From Metaphire vulgaris (taxonomy: Eukaryota; Annelida; Clitellata; Crassiclitellata; Megascolecidae): DNA of 64,000 nucleotides. Numbering within the stretch: the stretch's first letter is position 1; each line of letters begins with the position of its first letter. Both the position numbers and the translations under genes were made by a program. Location: the NCBI GenBank assembly GCA_018105865.1, contig CM030868.1, forward strand, positions 8,878,245 through 8,942,244. The letters are read 5' to 3'. This document shows positions 54,061 to 64,000 of the stretch, piece after piece. The notes beneath the pieces were generated by a model that worked only from the letters and a program-made list of their open reading frames with translations, did no database searches and was not told where the DNA came from.

Positions 54061-54618
54061 AAGGGATGTCAGTGGAACAAAGTAACCAAAAAGTTTGAAA
54101 ATCGGTCAACACTTGGTAGAGATAGATCAATTCTAACGCGGAAAAAGTCGAAAATGTCGAATTCTCTAAGTCATTAGTCGGACCCCTCTCCAAAGAATAT
54201 ATATTTTCTCTTTCAAGGAGGCGAAACAGATGAAAAATAGGTGCCATCTATCAAATGGATGGGCACTAAAGCGTTTTATAGCGTAAAATGTATATTTTAT
54301 ATCGAGTGGTGTGGGCGAAATGCTACGGAACTTTATGACGAGTAACACTCGGGGAACCCATATAACAGGGGTGCACAACAATTTTAGGCCGAGGGCCAAA
54401 TTTAACATTCCCAGAGTACTCGCGGGCCGGAATCTCGAAAATGCATGTTTGATATAAAATATATTGTATATAACCATAAAATTTATATAAATCAGCAAAT
54501 CAAGCAAGATTAACTTTAATAAATGCTATAATGAACTAATGCTTCATAAAACACCAGTTTTTTTACTTACTACTTTCTATAACACAAACAGTAATTCCTC
54601 TCTCTGCACAATCTAATT

Positions 54619-55063
54619 CTAGTGAGATTGCTGTGACTGAATGTGTTTAACCACTTTATCAATGTCTGGTTCCAATTCAGTTGTAGCAATCTTTAAAATG
54701 TTTGTGAGGTTGCTATCAGTCAAGTTTGACCTCAACTTATTTTTATTGAGGTTCATAATTGAGAATGTCTGCTCACATAAATATGTACTTCCAAACATTG
54801 AAAACAACTGTTATGCCAAGTCCTTAATTTTTCCAAACTTGTTAGGACAAAGACTTTTGAAAAATGTTTTCTTCATTGAAAGCCAATTTCAGTTCAGATG
54901 AACACTGAAGGTCAATGACCTCCAACTGATACTCAGCAGGAATATCTTGCACTGTACAGCTGAAAGGGAAATTAAACAAATCTTTCTTCTCTCTGAAGTC
55001 TTGAAACCGAATTTTAAATTCTGCCTGTAATGTTTGGCAATATTCAACTAATCTGCCAATCAA
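54619..55063 (-). pseudogene. hAT transposase C-terminal fragment
   Basis: The upper piece (to 55063) reads RLVEYCQTLQAEFKIRFQDF then REKKDLFNFPFSC, and the lower piece (54619-54807) reads MFGSTYLCEQTFSIMNLNKN, KLRSNLTDSNLTNILKIATT and ELEPDIDKVVKH. The last is the hAT dimerisation region (GSTYxCEQxFSxMNxxK, LRSxLxDxxLxxxLxIAT), close to transposon-derived GTF2IRD2/FAM200/EPM2AIP1-type proteins. A frameshift separates the pieces. Confidence 0.82.
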
Positions 55064-55233
55064 CTGCTCAGTAACGTCTGTTGCAAGGTCCTCAACTCAG
55101 CGTTGAATTGTTATTCTTGACAATGGAACTTTACTGAAAAGGCTGGCGTTTTCTGGGCAAATTTCAGTGCAGATGCTTAGGAGACAATCTCTAACAAAAT
55201 CTCCGTCTGCGAAAGGCCATGATGACCTTGCAA

Positions 55234-55566
55234 TTAGCTGGGCCACTTTGCAGCTGACCCGTGTAAAAAACACTTTGATTCTTGAGACTTCCTTATGAAA
55301 AAACTCTGTTCCGTTGACAGAGTCTTCTTTAACAGTTCAATTTTCAGTTCCCGCAACTCACCCTGCAGTTCATCATAAGCAGCGGCATGTTTTGTTTCGT
55401 AGTGTCGTCGGCAGTTATACTCTTTCATAACGCTAAGTGATTCACGGCAGATTAAACACACCGATTTGCCATTAAACGTGTCCATAAAATACAGACGTGT
55501 CCATTCCTCACTGAACTGTCGCTGTTCTGCATCAGTCTTACGTTTTTTAGTCTCGAATTTAGACAT
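55234..55566 (-). pseudogene. hAT transposase N-terminal (BED-type) fragment
   Basis: A 110-codon frame begins MSKFETKKRKTDAEQRQFSE, then EEWTRLYFMDTFNGKSVCLI, CRESLSVMKEYNCRRHYETK and HAAAYDELQGELRELKIELL. C-x2-C followed by H-x4-H (VCLIC, RRHYETKH) is a BED-like zinc finger, and the following heptads suggest a short coiled coil. It is the start of the same transposase as 54619-55063. Confidence 0.85.
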
Positions 55567-56132
55567 TCTAGACTTACTGCAGTGACAATTTAAATGTATA
55601 AAGCACGTTATCGAAGTAGTTTATTATCGCCCATCTCTGTGTCACGTTGTTATAGGTCGCACATTTGTAAGTAGCCCAACATATATGAATAGGTCAGTCA
55701 GCAGATACCTAATTTCTATACCAAAATTACTGTTCTCGGGCCAGTTTTCTGTTATTCGAAATTGTACCGTGGGCCGGACAGAACCCTTTGGCGGACCAGT
55801 TTTCTGTTGTTCGAAATTGTCCCGCAGGCCAGAAAAAACCCTTCAGCGGGCCGGATTTGGCCCGCGGGCCAGGGGTTGTGCACCCCTGCCATATAACGTA
55901 AGATAGCGGTGGACGAGTGGTACTCAGGGATCCCAGCTAACAGGTTAATAAGCTCTTCTTTTATTATCAAATTTTCACTTAACGCTTGACAGATCAAGTC
56001 AGTAAATAATGCATTACCTTGTAAACTCGCGATAAAGTCAATCCGAGTAGAAGTCGATCCCTAAATTTTTTGGATTTGAAGGTGTCTAAAATCATTGACC
56101 CGAGTATAAGTCAAAGTGACGTCACCGCTGCA

Positions 56133-59100
56133 CACTAGGGTGGAGTGAAAATATGAATGTTCGAATTATGAAATCTGATACCTTTCAAAAGTTGTCACTT
56201 ACCATGAGTACTCCACATAAAAAAATTGCAGTCTTAAATATTGACATCTTCTGCCCCCTACAGGAGCCTGAAGTTTCTATATAAGGAAAAAAAAGCCAAA
56301 ATCCATATCTCAACGTTCCACGTGATCTAATTTTCAATTCACTACTGATAATGCATCATTTTCTTACGCATGTGCTGGCTTTATGTAGATTGCTGCAATT
56401 TGAACGTTTATTTCTAAATAATGTTACGAAATCCATCAAAATATCCGATTTTAGGCAACCCTCTGCAGATGAATTTGAATATGTTGCCAACAGTGGAGGA
56501 CGTGCTAATGGATTATCAGTGGGTAAGATCAGATCTTAAGACTAACAGTAATCCTAACAAAGAGCCAACTGTTTCTGAAATTTCTGATATCTTGGCTATG
56601 AAAATTAAGGAAATATGGAGTAGAACCTCCATTCCTACAGTGACTGTGACTCGAATTGCACAGCTAATTAAGGGCCACCATGAAAAATACAACAAACTGC
56701 TATGGTATCTTGCGTCAAGGAGAAATGAAAAGTACGAACCGAAAGTCAATGATTTCAGAGAACATGTCAGAAAAATTCTTCTTGACATTGCAGCCTGAAT
56801 GTGTGCTGATTATTCGTTATGCAGATATAAAAAGTCGAGCAAGATTCCTGTTTTAGAGCAGAAGTTTCTTGAGGACCAAAAAGTGCATGCAAGATGATGA
56901 TAGGTGGAGTTAATCGTGCAACTACCTTGATGTTGGAGGAACGAGGGAGGGGAAGTCGCAGGAGGCAGATAGACTTACCAAATACTGGCTTGAATCAAAT
57001 TCAACACAATCTACCAGACAGACATAATCCCCTGTGTGCTGTGACTTTGGTTCTGACACAGAAGGTAACTTCAGCTGCTCTACAAAGGATGAAACTGAAG
57101 CCGACATTCTGTTTACCGCTATTGTTGCTGAGTAAAGTACTACTGGCGAAGTAAAATGCAGCAGAGGCGTCAGTTGCAGAATACTGCCAGGGCTTCTGAA
57201 CAACATACCATTTCAGACAGAGCAGTTGCAGAAATTGTATAAGCAGTCTTACAAGACTATGGTATTGTAACTGCTGAAGACTGTAGTGAAGTAATTCACA
57301 GAAGTAAAATTAGAAGAGAGCGTCGGAATCATCGCGATATGATTCGTTCTGAAGCATTAATGTCACAACAACAATACTAGGTTTATCTTTTAATGGAGGA
57401 AAGAATAAAACTCTAGCTAAATAAACGGTTGACCAAACCACTCACCGTAGGGTAATTGTTGAGGAACACGTCTTCAAGCATACAGACAGCTATTGTTACC
57501 TTACTGTAGAGAAATGACATTTATGCCCAGCATCTGCTGGCAGTTGGATGTGACTGCACGGCAGTTAATCTTGGTAAGAACGGTGGTATTATAAGACTTC
57601 TTGAAGTACATGTTAAATGACCTTTGCAGTGGTTTGTTTGTCTTCTGCATGTGAATGAACTACCACTTCGACATTTGTTTGAGCACATAGATGGCAGAAC
57701 AACAGGACCTAGAAGTTTCACTGGACCTATTGGATCTCGGTTGCAGAAATGTGAAACAATGCCGATTGTTTCCTACGAGCCGATACCATGTGACTTTAAT
57801 GCTGTAACTGCTGATGACTTGAGTTTTGAGCAGCAATATTTACTTGACATATGTCAAGCAGTAATCACTGGACAATGCTCTGTTTCACTACACAGTTCAT
57901 AATGAAGATACTGGATTTGTTGATTTCCCCCGATTTCCTTGTCACACACAAGCAGTGGAAAGGTGTGTGAAGGCAGTACTTAACTGAAGCATCGACAGCT
58001 GTCATTGGTCAGGAAGCAAGAGCTAGCTAGCTTCATTAGAGCCAGGATCATTGCACGAACCATCATGCCAGCATTCGATACAAAAATCGAATATCGCACA
58101 ACCACATACATAACTGTGCATCTTAAATTAGACCTTTTGAAAAAATGCAGGTTGTTGGACATTTCTCAGGATGATTATATTTTATGTAAATAAAAATTAT
58201 TGTCAGTCTTTAGTAAAAATTAGGAATAAATATCTCTCGATACTACTTTATACACTAATATATTTAGCGTATTGGCGGAGACTGACTCGCAAGACGTCTA
58301 TTCAAGGCAGCGATCGTTTGCTCAAGACAATGAGCGAACGCCGAGACCTGGTTTTATTGAGAAAACTCAGACAACTGTCAAAAATCCCAGACAACAAAAA
58401 AAATGACTGGAAAACAACTACGACTACCAAACAAGCTGCAACTACTCAAACGCACTGTAATAATTCCATTCAGCGCTTGCGATAAGCCTAGATGATACGT
58501 GCAATTCACACAGCAATAAGTTTAGAACTCTTTCAGCAACTCACAGCCAGAAAATGCATTATTCAAACCACTCCATTCCCCAGGATATTCTTCCTGGAGA
58601 TAGAAAAACATAGCGAAGATACTGTACTCGGACTTTTCCAGCGAACGCGACTTCAAATAGACCGACAATTACAAGACCCTACAAATTACTATAAGATTCG
58701 TTGACAGATGGCTCTTTTTCTAGTCGGATTACAGCCGGTATCTGATCTAGCCGATTCATACATTCGCTCATACATATGCGAGGCTTGAAAACATAACTAC
58801 AGATTTCAGTAAAGACAAATTAGTCAAACACCTAGCTATCTTAGTCACTAGAGTTCTCAAGGAACCGAATGAATCTATACTCCATTCGTCTTCCCGAATC
58901 CTGTTGCTGAGGATCACGACCCTTAACGGGCCTATACACCACATATACACTGTATACACTATACAATGTGCACTGTACATTGCACGTATGCAAGAAGACC
59001 CATTTATTGCAATGGTTGACCAATCGATGAACATGAAACCATTTGTTGGGGGCAGAAGATGTCAATAGATTTAGGTAAAATTTCACATGGTAAATGAGTA

Positions 59101-59183
59101 ATACCAATGGCAAGTTTTGGTGGGTATTACATAAACATACTCAAGAAAAAAATTGTATCCATTACGTTCACTCCACCCTACTG
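56133..59183 (+). mobile_element. CACTAGGG-ended DNA transposon, 4-bp duplication TGCA
   Basis: TGCA is duplicated at 56129-56132 and 59184-59187. The ends are CACTAGGGTGGAGTGAA and, inward from the right, CAGTAGGGTGGAGTGAA. The element is 3051 bp and carries a degraded gene on the plus strand (56421-58110). The distal part, about 58200-59180, holds no recognised coding sequence. Superfamily is unassigned; a 4-bp duplication is known for Chapaev-type elements. Confidence 0.8.
56421..58110 (+). pseudogene. Uncharacterised high-copy family protein, likely transposase
   Basis: In order: LPTVEDVLMDYQWVRSDLKT and IWSRTSIPTVTVTRIAQLIK (56421-56798), MMIGGVNRATTLMLEERGRG (about 56890-56950), ISDRAVAEIV and IVTAEDCSEVIHRSKIRRER (about 57210-57325), LGLSFNGGKNKTLAK (about 57378-57425), LAVGCDCTAVNLGKNGGIIR (about 57533-57595), LQWFVCLLHVNELPLRHLFE, HIDGRTTGPRSFTGPIGSRL, LLDICQAVITGQCSVSL (57624-57900), FPRFPCHTQAVERCVKAV (about 57925-57980), FIRARI. 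Frameshifts and stops separate blocks. From memory, a multi-copy family in invertebrates has this block order. CDxTAVN and FNGGKNKT may mark catalytic regions (inference). Confidence 0.65.
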
Positions 59184-59686
59184 TGCACCCTCTTGAGGTG
59201 ATCGTGAGAGTCAGAACAGTGGAGGATGCCAGCTAGGCACACGACGCTATTGTGTTGATTGAAAAACTGTGTTTTAGCTTTGAACTATCGACAAACTGAA
59301 CGATTTTGACATTCACAGATTGATTCCTGACGATTAAGAAAACTTTAAACCTGCTATTCGCTCATTCTTGACAATATGAACAATTTAAGTAATCTTAAAA
59401 CATTATTTTAATATTTATGTAGTGCCAATGATTACAAATAATATTTATGTGACGCCTATATATTACCTACAAATCTTAAAATCGCTGACGCCAACTTTTA
59501 TTTAGATGCCGGAGCGTATGTTGAAATAATTAATTACACAAAGTTTTAGCTAAATTAATTATTTTCGACATCCTATGTATGGAAACTTTATCCAACAGTT
59601 AGTGCCTCGCATATAAGTCAAGGTCAGGATATAAAGCCTGTGAATTGGCCTTAAATTATTCGACTTTAACATGAGTATATATGGTA

Positions 59687-60074
59687 GTTACAACTGGCTG
59701 ATCTATGTGATCTCAGTGAAAATTCAATAGTCTGAAAGACAGCATCGTAGCATTCTCAATCGTGTAACTAATCTCTAGAGTTCTACCGGCCAAGTCATCC
59801 GGTCCATGATAGCAGTCCAGACACTCCAACAACCAAAAATGTCAAAATCCACCAAGAGAAAGTGCAGAGGACCACCAAAAACGATGAGAAGTCTGCACAT
59901 TTAGTGCTAAAACCAAGCACAAGATGCTGGCAAACTGCCGAGAATGACAATTTTCAAGGCATTCGCATGCGGAAAGCACCATACTGAAATATTAACTTAA
60001 TTAAAAAACAATATGAACAATAAATCTTATTCTTTCATTCCAACAATTCATTCCAATAAGTCATCATTAACTGC
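59687..60074. other. Unassigned AT-rich stretch
   Basis: Only a short match near 59930 (GATGCTGGCAAACTGCC) to about 24310 was noticed. No gene was recognised. Confidence 0.45.
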
Positions 60075-60876
60075 TTAACCGCCCTGTGCCGGAAAAATCC
60101 AGCGTATGAGGAAAATTGCTCACGCCATAGCGCCAGAATTTTCTGGCATTTTCCTATTGATGCTTGGCAATCGCGGTATAAGAGAATTATTAATCCTTGG
60201 CGTGAACAATAAAGAAGGTCGGCCTGTAGATAACTTTTGTGACAATTTTAGGCGTAATTTTGTCTGAAATGTGGGGGGTACGAAAGTTCTATCCTCTAGC
60301 ACTTGTAATGGATGGCAGCCAATGGTGAACTGCCACATCTCTATCCATTTTCTTTGCAGAGCGGGTCCAAAGTTGGTGTAAATAACATCAATGCAACACA
60401 ATTCTATGACATGTTTGTCTCACTGGACTTGGTTAGGCATCTTGTTTATCAGACAAACTTGTATGCAATGTAGTTTATTCAAAGAACTCATCTAGCGTGG
60501 GTTGACACAGACCAAAGTGAAAAGAAGAAATTTATAGGTTTGATGATGTTGATGGGAATAATTCGTAAACCAACACTAGAAATGTATTACTTTATTTTGA
60601 TAAGGTTTGAAAATTTGCAATAAGCATTCGTATCAATGCTTCCCAATGATTTTAGATATTCTACCGAAAATTGGAAGTTTATAGCCTACATGTGTTTAAT
60701 GCTTTTATTGCTTTTTAATGTTTTAAAATAATGTTTATTAGCTTTATAATAAGCTTTTCTACAACCTTTCAGGCCAGTAAATGAAATACAAAAAATTAAA
60801 TTATAAAATAATAAATTTCATGAATTTTGCATGTGGCATTATGATTATTTTGGTCTCTGGCGGCAAAGCGGTTACA
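60075..60876 (+). mobile_element. piggyBac fossil
   Basis: TTAA precedes CCGCCCTGTGCCGGAAAA at 60075. The right end, CTCTGGCGGCAAAGCGGTTA at about 60872, reads inward as TAACCGCTTTGCCGCC. It contains a piggyBac transposase remnant (about 60360-60600). The right TTAA has decayed to TTAC. Confidence 0.75.
60360..60600 (+). pseudogene. piggyBac (PGBD-type) transposase remnant
   Basis: The plus-strand translation QFYDMFVSLDLVRHLVYQTN, LYAM, WVDTDQSEKKKFIGLMMLMG and IIRKPTLEMYY matches the N-terminal part of DDE_Tnp_1_7 (the family pattern is F-x-x-F-x-T/S-x-x-L-x-x-(I/H)V-x-QTNLYA, then F(I/L)GLxxLMGI(I/V)-x-(K/L)P). A stop follows LYAM and the catalytic aspartates are missing. Confidence 0.82.
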
Positions 60877-60944
60877 AATGATTTGCTGCACTGCAAACCT
60901 GTGCTTTATAAATGTTCGTAATAATAATAATAATAATAATAATA

Positions 60945-63446
60945 GGGTCATTCCATATCAACTCAACCAGTATTTAGACAATTGCTCACCACACCATCTC
61001 AGATCTTCAAGAAATTTGCAGGGCTTGTAGTGCAGCTCAATTTATGTAATTCTTGAAATTTTCAGCTTCTTTTGTCAAAAACTTTCAGAGATATGATATT
61101 TTGAAGATACGAGGGTAGTCGCAAGTCGACGCGACGTGTTACGTTTTACGATTTTTGAAGTTTAGTATCTTGAGAACCACAGCAGATATCAGGCTGAAAT
61201 TTGCAGTGTGCATACACTTTTTCCAGCTGAGTTGAATGGTGTATTAATCTTTATCATAGGTGCTACACAGCATGCATTAAAAATGTCCAAACATCCCATA
61301 ACAGCCAGTTTTCACCGATATTTGACCCGGTATTACCATGAATCAGCAAAACATTAGACTATGTCTGTTGCGTCTTAATGTAGCTACATATATGTACTCA
61401 TCAATTGCAGACAGGATTTCTGTCAATAATGAGACCTTGTACCCACTATGCGTCATCTTCTGAGTCACAGTTACCTATTTTTGCACCCACATCGACCCCT
61501 ATATGACCATGTTGGCAGTAATTCACAGTTTTCAAACTTTGCAGGCTTGTAGTGCTTGGTAAGTACTAACTATGGTGAAAATTTCACGTTGGTGTCTTGA
61601 TTCTTTCTCATTGAAATGATTGCATAATTTGAACCTATATTGAGTCATTCCATGTCAATTCAACCAATGGCTCCAGCTCGACCATCTCAAAAAAAATTAT
61701 GAAATTTACCAGAAATGCTCCCCAAACATCCATCTGAAAGATTGTAAAGTTTTAGCCTGCTCTCTTCAGTAATTTTTGAGATATTCAGCTTTTATAGTAC
61801 CTGCGGTGGGCCGTTTTTTTCGCGTTTCGCGGAAGTCGCTTAAATTTCTCACAACTTCAGACCTCTATAACTTCAGAAATACCATAGCTATGGGGCTGAA
61901 ACTTTCTGGACTTATTCACTACTAGTAGTATTTTATAAAACAAGAGTAAGACTTTGTCTTTTGGAAAAGTGTCCTCACTACAGAGTCACAAAAATGGAAG
62001 AAAAAATTGCTCCTTTCTTGATATTCAATATTTAGCTCTCAATAGGGAAGTTGTAACTTTAAAAAGTTATTTAAAATCTTAAAGAAAAAGTACCATCACA
62101 AATTTTACATATATTATAGCTTTGAATGTGCTCTATAGTATTATTATTATTAAAGTTAAGATTACTGTAGTAACTAATCCATAGGACTGCATGAACACAT
62201 TACAGTGTCAAAACAGAATCTTAACTAGTTCGAAATAGCCAGGTCTTTAAGCGCTTCTTAAACATATCTAGTGATGGTGAGAGTTGAATGGACAGTGGTA
62301 GACCATTCCAGACCCGTGCTTCCGCCACGGGAAATGCATGATCACCCACGGACCACGGTGGAAAGACGCATTCGCGGGATGAGTAGCGCTGCAGTGGAGG
62401 CCGATCTCAGACGTTGTCGACCATCGAGATCCGAGACACAATGCAGATCTCTATTTAGGTATGCTGGGCCCATGCCATGCAGACACCCCAGAACAATATT
62501 TTTTCTTCCATTTTTGTGACTCTGTAGTGAGGACACTTTTTCCAAAAGACAAAGTCTTGCTCTTGTTTTATAAAATACTACTAGCAGTGAATAAGTCCAG
62601 AAAGTTTCAGCCCCATAGCTATGGTATTTCTGAAGTTATAGAGGTCTGAAGTTGTGAGAAATTTAGCGACTGCCTTAAACGTGAAAAAAAACGCCCACCG
62701 CAGGTACTATAAAGCTGAATATCTCAAAAATTACTGAAGAGAGCAGGCTAAAACTTTACAATCTTTCAGATGGATGTTTGGGGAGCATTTCTGGTAAATT
62801 TCATAATTTTTTTTGAGATGGTCGAGCTGGAGCCATTGGTTGAATTGACATGGAATGACTCAATATAGGTTCAAATTATGCAATCGTTTCAATGAGAAAG
62901 AATCAAGACACCAACATGAAATTTTCACCATAGTTAGTACTTACCAAGCACTACAAGCCTGCAAAGTTTGAAAACTGTGAATTACTGTCAACATGGTCAT
63001 ATAGGGTCGACGTGGGTGCAAAATATAGTAACTGTGACTCAGAAGATGACGATATTGGGTACAAGGTCTCTCATTATTGACAGAAATCCTGTCTGCAATT
63101 GATGAGTACATATATGTAGCTAATAATGTTTATTAGCTTTCATAATACCGGGTCAAATATCGGTGAAAACTTGTTATGGGATGTTTGGACATTTTTAATG
63201 CCTGCTGTCAGCACCTATGATAAATGAAATACACCATTCAACTTGGAAAAAGTTATAAAATAATAAATTTCAGCCTGAATTTTGTGGTTCTCAAGATACA
63301 AACTTATGATTATTTTGGTCTCTATCATATCTCTGAGAGTTTTTGACAAAAGAAGCTGATTTTGCTGAATTGCAAACCTGAGCTGTACTTTATAAATGTT
63401 TGAAGATCTGAGATGGTGTGGTGAGCATAATTGAATGGAATGACCC
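60945..63446. mobile_element. 2.5-kb foldback element with mosaic right arm
   Basis: The left arm (60945 to about 62006) and right arm (about 62500-63446) are long inverted repeats beginning GGGTCATTCCAT at both outer ends. A second internal module starts GAGTCATTCCATGTCAATTC (about 61653, mirrored near 62862). The inner parts of the arms match closely for several hundred bp; the outer part of the right arm is a patchwork (see findings). The loop holds a LINE fragment. AT-rich TAA repeats flank both ends. Confidence 0.82.
62130..62497 (-). mobile_element. LINE 3' fragment in the foldback loop
   Basis: TATTATTATTATTAAAGTTA marks the 3' end. The minus-strand translation VFPPWSVGDHAFPVAEARVW then NGLPLSIQLSPSLDMFKK and RLKTWLFR is a LINE RT C-terminus, preceded upstream by DLDGRQRLRSASTAALLIPR. 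It appears to have inserted at the centre of the foldback. Confidence 0.75.
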
Positions 63447-63689
63447 AATAATAATAATAAATCATTATTTTAATGGTGGTTATACAATTCTTATTTAATT
63501 AGCGATTTTTCCTAGAAGATTAAATTTTACTTGTAGCTCTTTGTGTATTCATAGTCTTTGGTTGGCTTAGCTTTGTGCTATATACCGGTATATCCTACCT
63601 TTATGGTTTTATTCATTTCCTTCTACTTCCGGTGACGCTCTTTATACAAATATTGGTAAGGAACCGTACAAGTAAAATAATTTCAACAT
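63447..63689. other. Short unassigned stretch
   Basis: TAATAATAATAA follows the foldback end; nothing else was recognised. Confidence 0.5.
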
Positions 63690-63790
63690 CAATCAATCAA
63701 TCAATCAATCAACTTCTATAGCGCCACTATCATAATGCCCAGGGCATCAGCTGATGGCGCACCAAATCCAAATAGCATTATAGCCAGGTC
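63690..63790 (-). mobile_element. LINE 3' end with TCAA tail
   Basis: TCAATCAATCAATCAATCAA is followed by CTTCTATAGCGCCACTATCA, the AGCGC-type LINE 3' signature reading on the minus strand. The coding part is absent or very short. Confidence 0.7.
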
Positions 63791-63799
63791 AAGCCAGAA

Positions 63800-63895
63800 A
63801 AATACCACGCACTCGAATATACCTTGCGCCTCCCTTTGCGGTTTGCAAAATCACGTATACCGCACGCAGTTTATGCATGAATATACGGTAATTGA
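63800..63895. repeat. MITE-like end
   Basis: CTCCCTTTGCGGTTTGCAAA, GTATACCGCACGCAG and CATGAATATACGGTAAT resemble the 92-bp repeats at 24541 and 25126 with substitutions. Confidence 0.5.
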
Positions 63896-64000
63896 TTTAT
63901 TAAAAAATAGTAGACCACCGATAATCTGTATCATATCATCCAATCAATAGACCACTGGTTATCCAAACAATTCACTATCCAGTCAATTTTAACTGGTGAA

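Larger units (their letters stand above)
54366..55888 (-). mobile_element. hAT element, 8-bp duplication CCATATAA
   Basis: CCATATAA is duplicated at 54358-54365 and 55889-55896. The ends CAGGGGTGCACAAC are perfect inverted repeats, and GCGGGCCGGA-type blocks lie subterminally. It carries the N-terminal and C-terminal ends of a transposase on the minus strand with the catalytic middle largely deleted. Confidence 0.93.
54061..55950 (+). mobile_element. piggyBac-like repeat, truncated, holding a hAT
   Basis: The left part (54061-54365) matches about 3445-3760 of the element at 2756-3814 (GTCAGTGGAACAAA, GAAAATCGGTCAACA). The right part (55897-55950) matches its end (GCGGTGGACGAGTGGTACTC, then a GGTTAA terminus). 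The left terminus is missing. A hAT sits in between. Confidence 0.75.
56015..59686 (-). mobile_element. TA-flanked MITE, copy 4, split by another transposon
   Basis: The left part (56015-56132) runs TACCTTGTAAACTCGCGATA to GACGTCACCGCTGCA. The right part (59184-59686) resumes TGCACCCTCTTGAGGTGATC and ends ATGAGTATATATGGTA. The uninterrupted copy 2 reads CACCGCGGCAAACCCTCTTG across the same point. Confidence 0.82.

Noticed and set aside
58171..58704. Two plus-strand open frames of 104 and 70 codons in the distal part of the TGCA element
   Set aside because: Composition is low-complexity (KTTTTTKQAATTQTH) with no recognisable domain and no link to the transposase blocks upstream. Not supported as genes.
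43021..64000. Search for the missing upstream SPAG1 exon (NNRA-type TPR half)
   Set aside because: The only NNNARR-like minus-strand reading, near 45420, continues into ISLLSVPGKV and is LINE sequence. No convincing exon was found.

Overview
This window looks like ordinary nuclear DNA of an animal, most likely an invertebrate with a transposon-rich genome. It is AT-rich. Its only recognisable host gene is split by GT-AG introns of about 0.4 to 14 kb, and the rest is packed with LINE reverse-transcriptase fragments, hAT, piggyBac-like, Tigger-like and other DNA transposons, MITEs and a tRNA-derived SINE. The phylum cannot be fixed from the sequence alone.

Host gene. Seven consecutive coding exons of a SPAG1-like TPR protein (dynein-arm assembly factor, HSP90/R2TP-type co-chaperone) lie on the minus strand at 43020-42914, 42557-41987, 37503-37323, 36846-36766, 26870-26666, 20098-19991 and 6263-6174. 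Their phases join perfectly and give 447 codons. The N-terminal exons (expected above 43020) and the C-terminal RPAP3_C-type domain (expected below 6174) were not found. The gene therefore covers at least 37 kb of the window, and nearly everything between the exons is mobile DNA.

Layout. 1-511: two minisatellites. 541-6112: LINE fragments and two TTAA-flanked piggyBac-like repeats. 6264-19990 (intron): LINEs, a hAT with an 8-bp target duplication, a MITE with a telomere-like core, and a four-layer nest (LINE, then a DNA transposon, then a LINE, then a second LINE) whose junctions can all be read from target-site duplications. 20099-41986 (introns): several hATs, a Tigger-like element, MITEs, SINEs and many LINE ends. 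43021-64000: no host exon seen. It holds two MITEs of one family, each interrupted by a different larger DNA transposon (3-bp TAC duplication with CACTG ends; 4-bp TGCA duplication with CACTAGGG ends). Each of these carries a broken copy of a protein family I know only as an uncharacterised, high-copy invertebrate family. This part also holds a LINE interrupted by a 72-bp TTAA MITE, a hAT inside a piggyBac-like repeat, a piggyBac transposase fossil, and a 2.5-kb foldback whose right arm looks like a mosaic.

The most interesting material is (1) the nested insertions that date one another, (2) three uncharacterised protein families each lying inside an element bounded by terminal inverted repeats and target duplications, which suggests that they are the transposases, and (3) the mosaic arm of the foldback, which is either template switching or an assembly-consensus artefact. 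Every transposon-derived reading frame seen here is fragmented.
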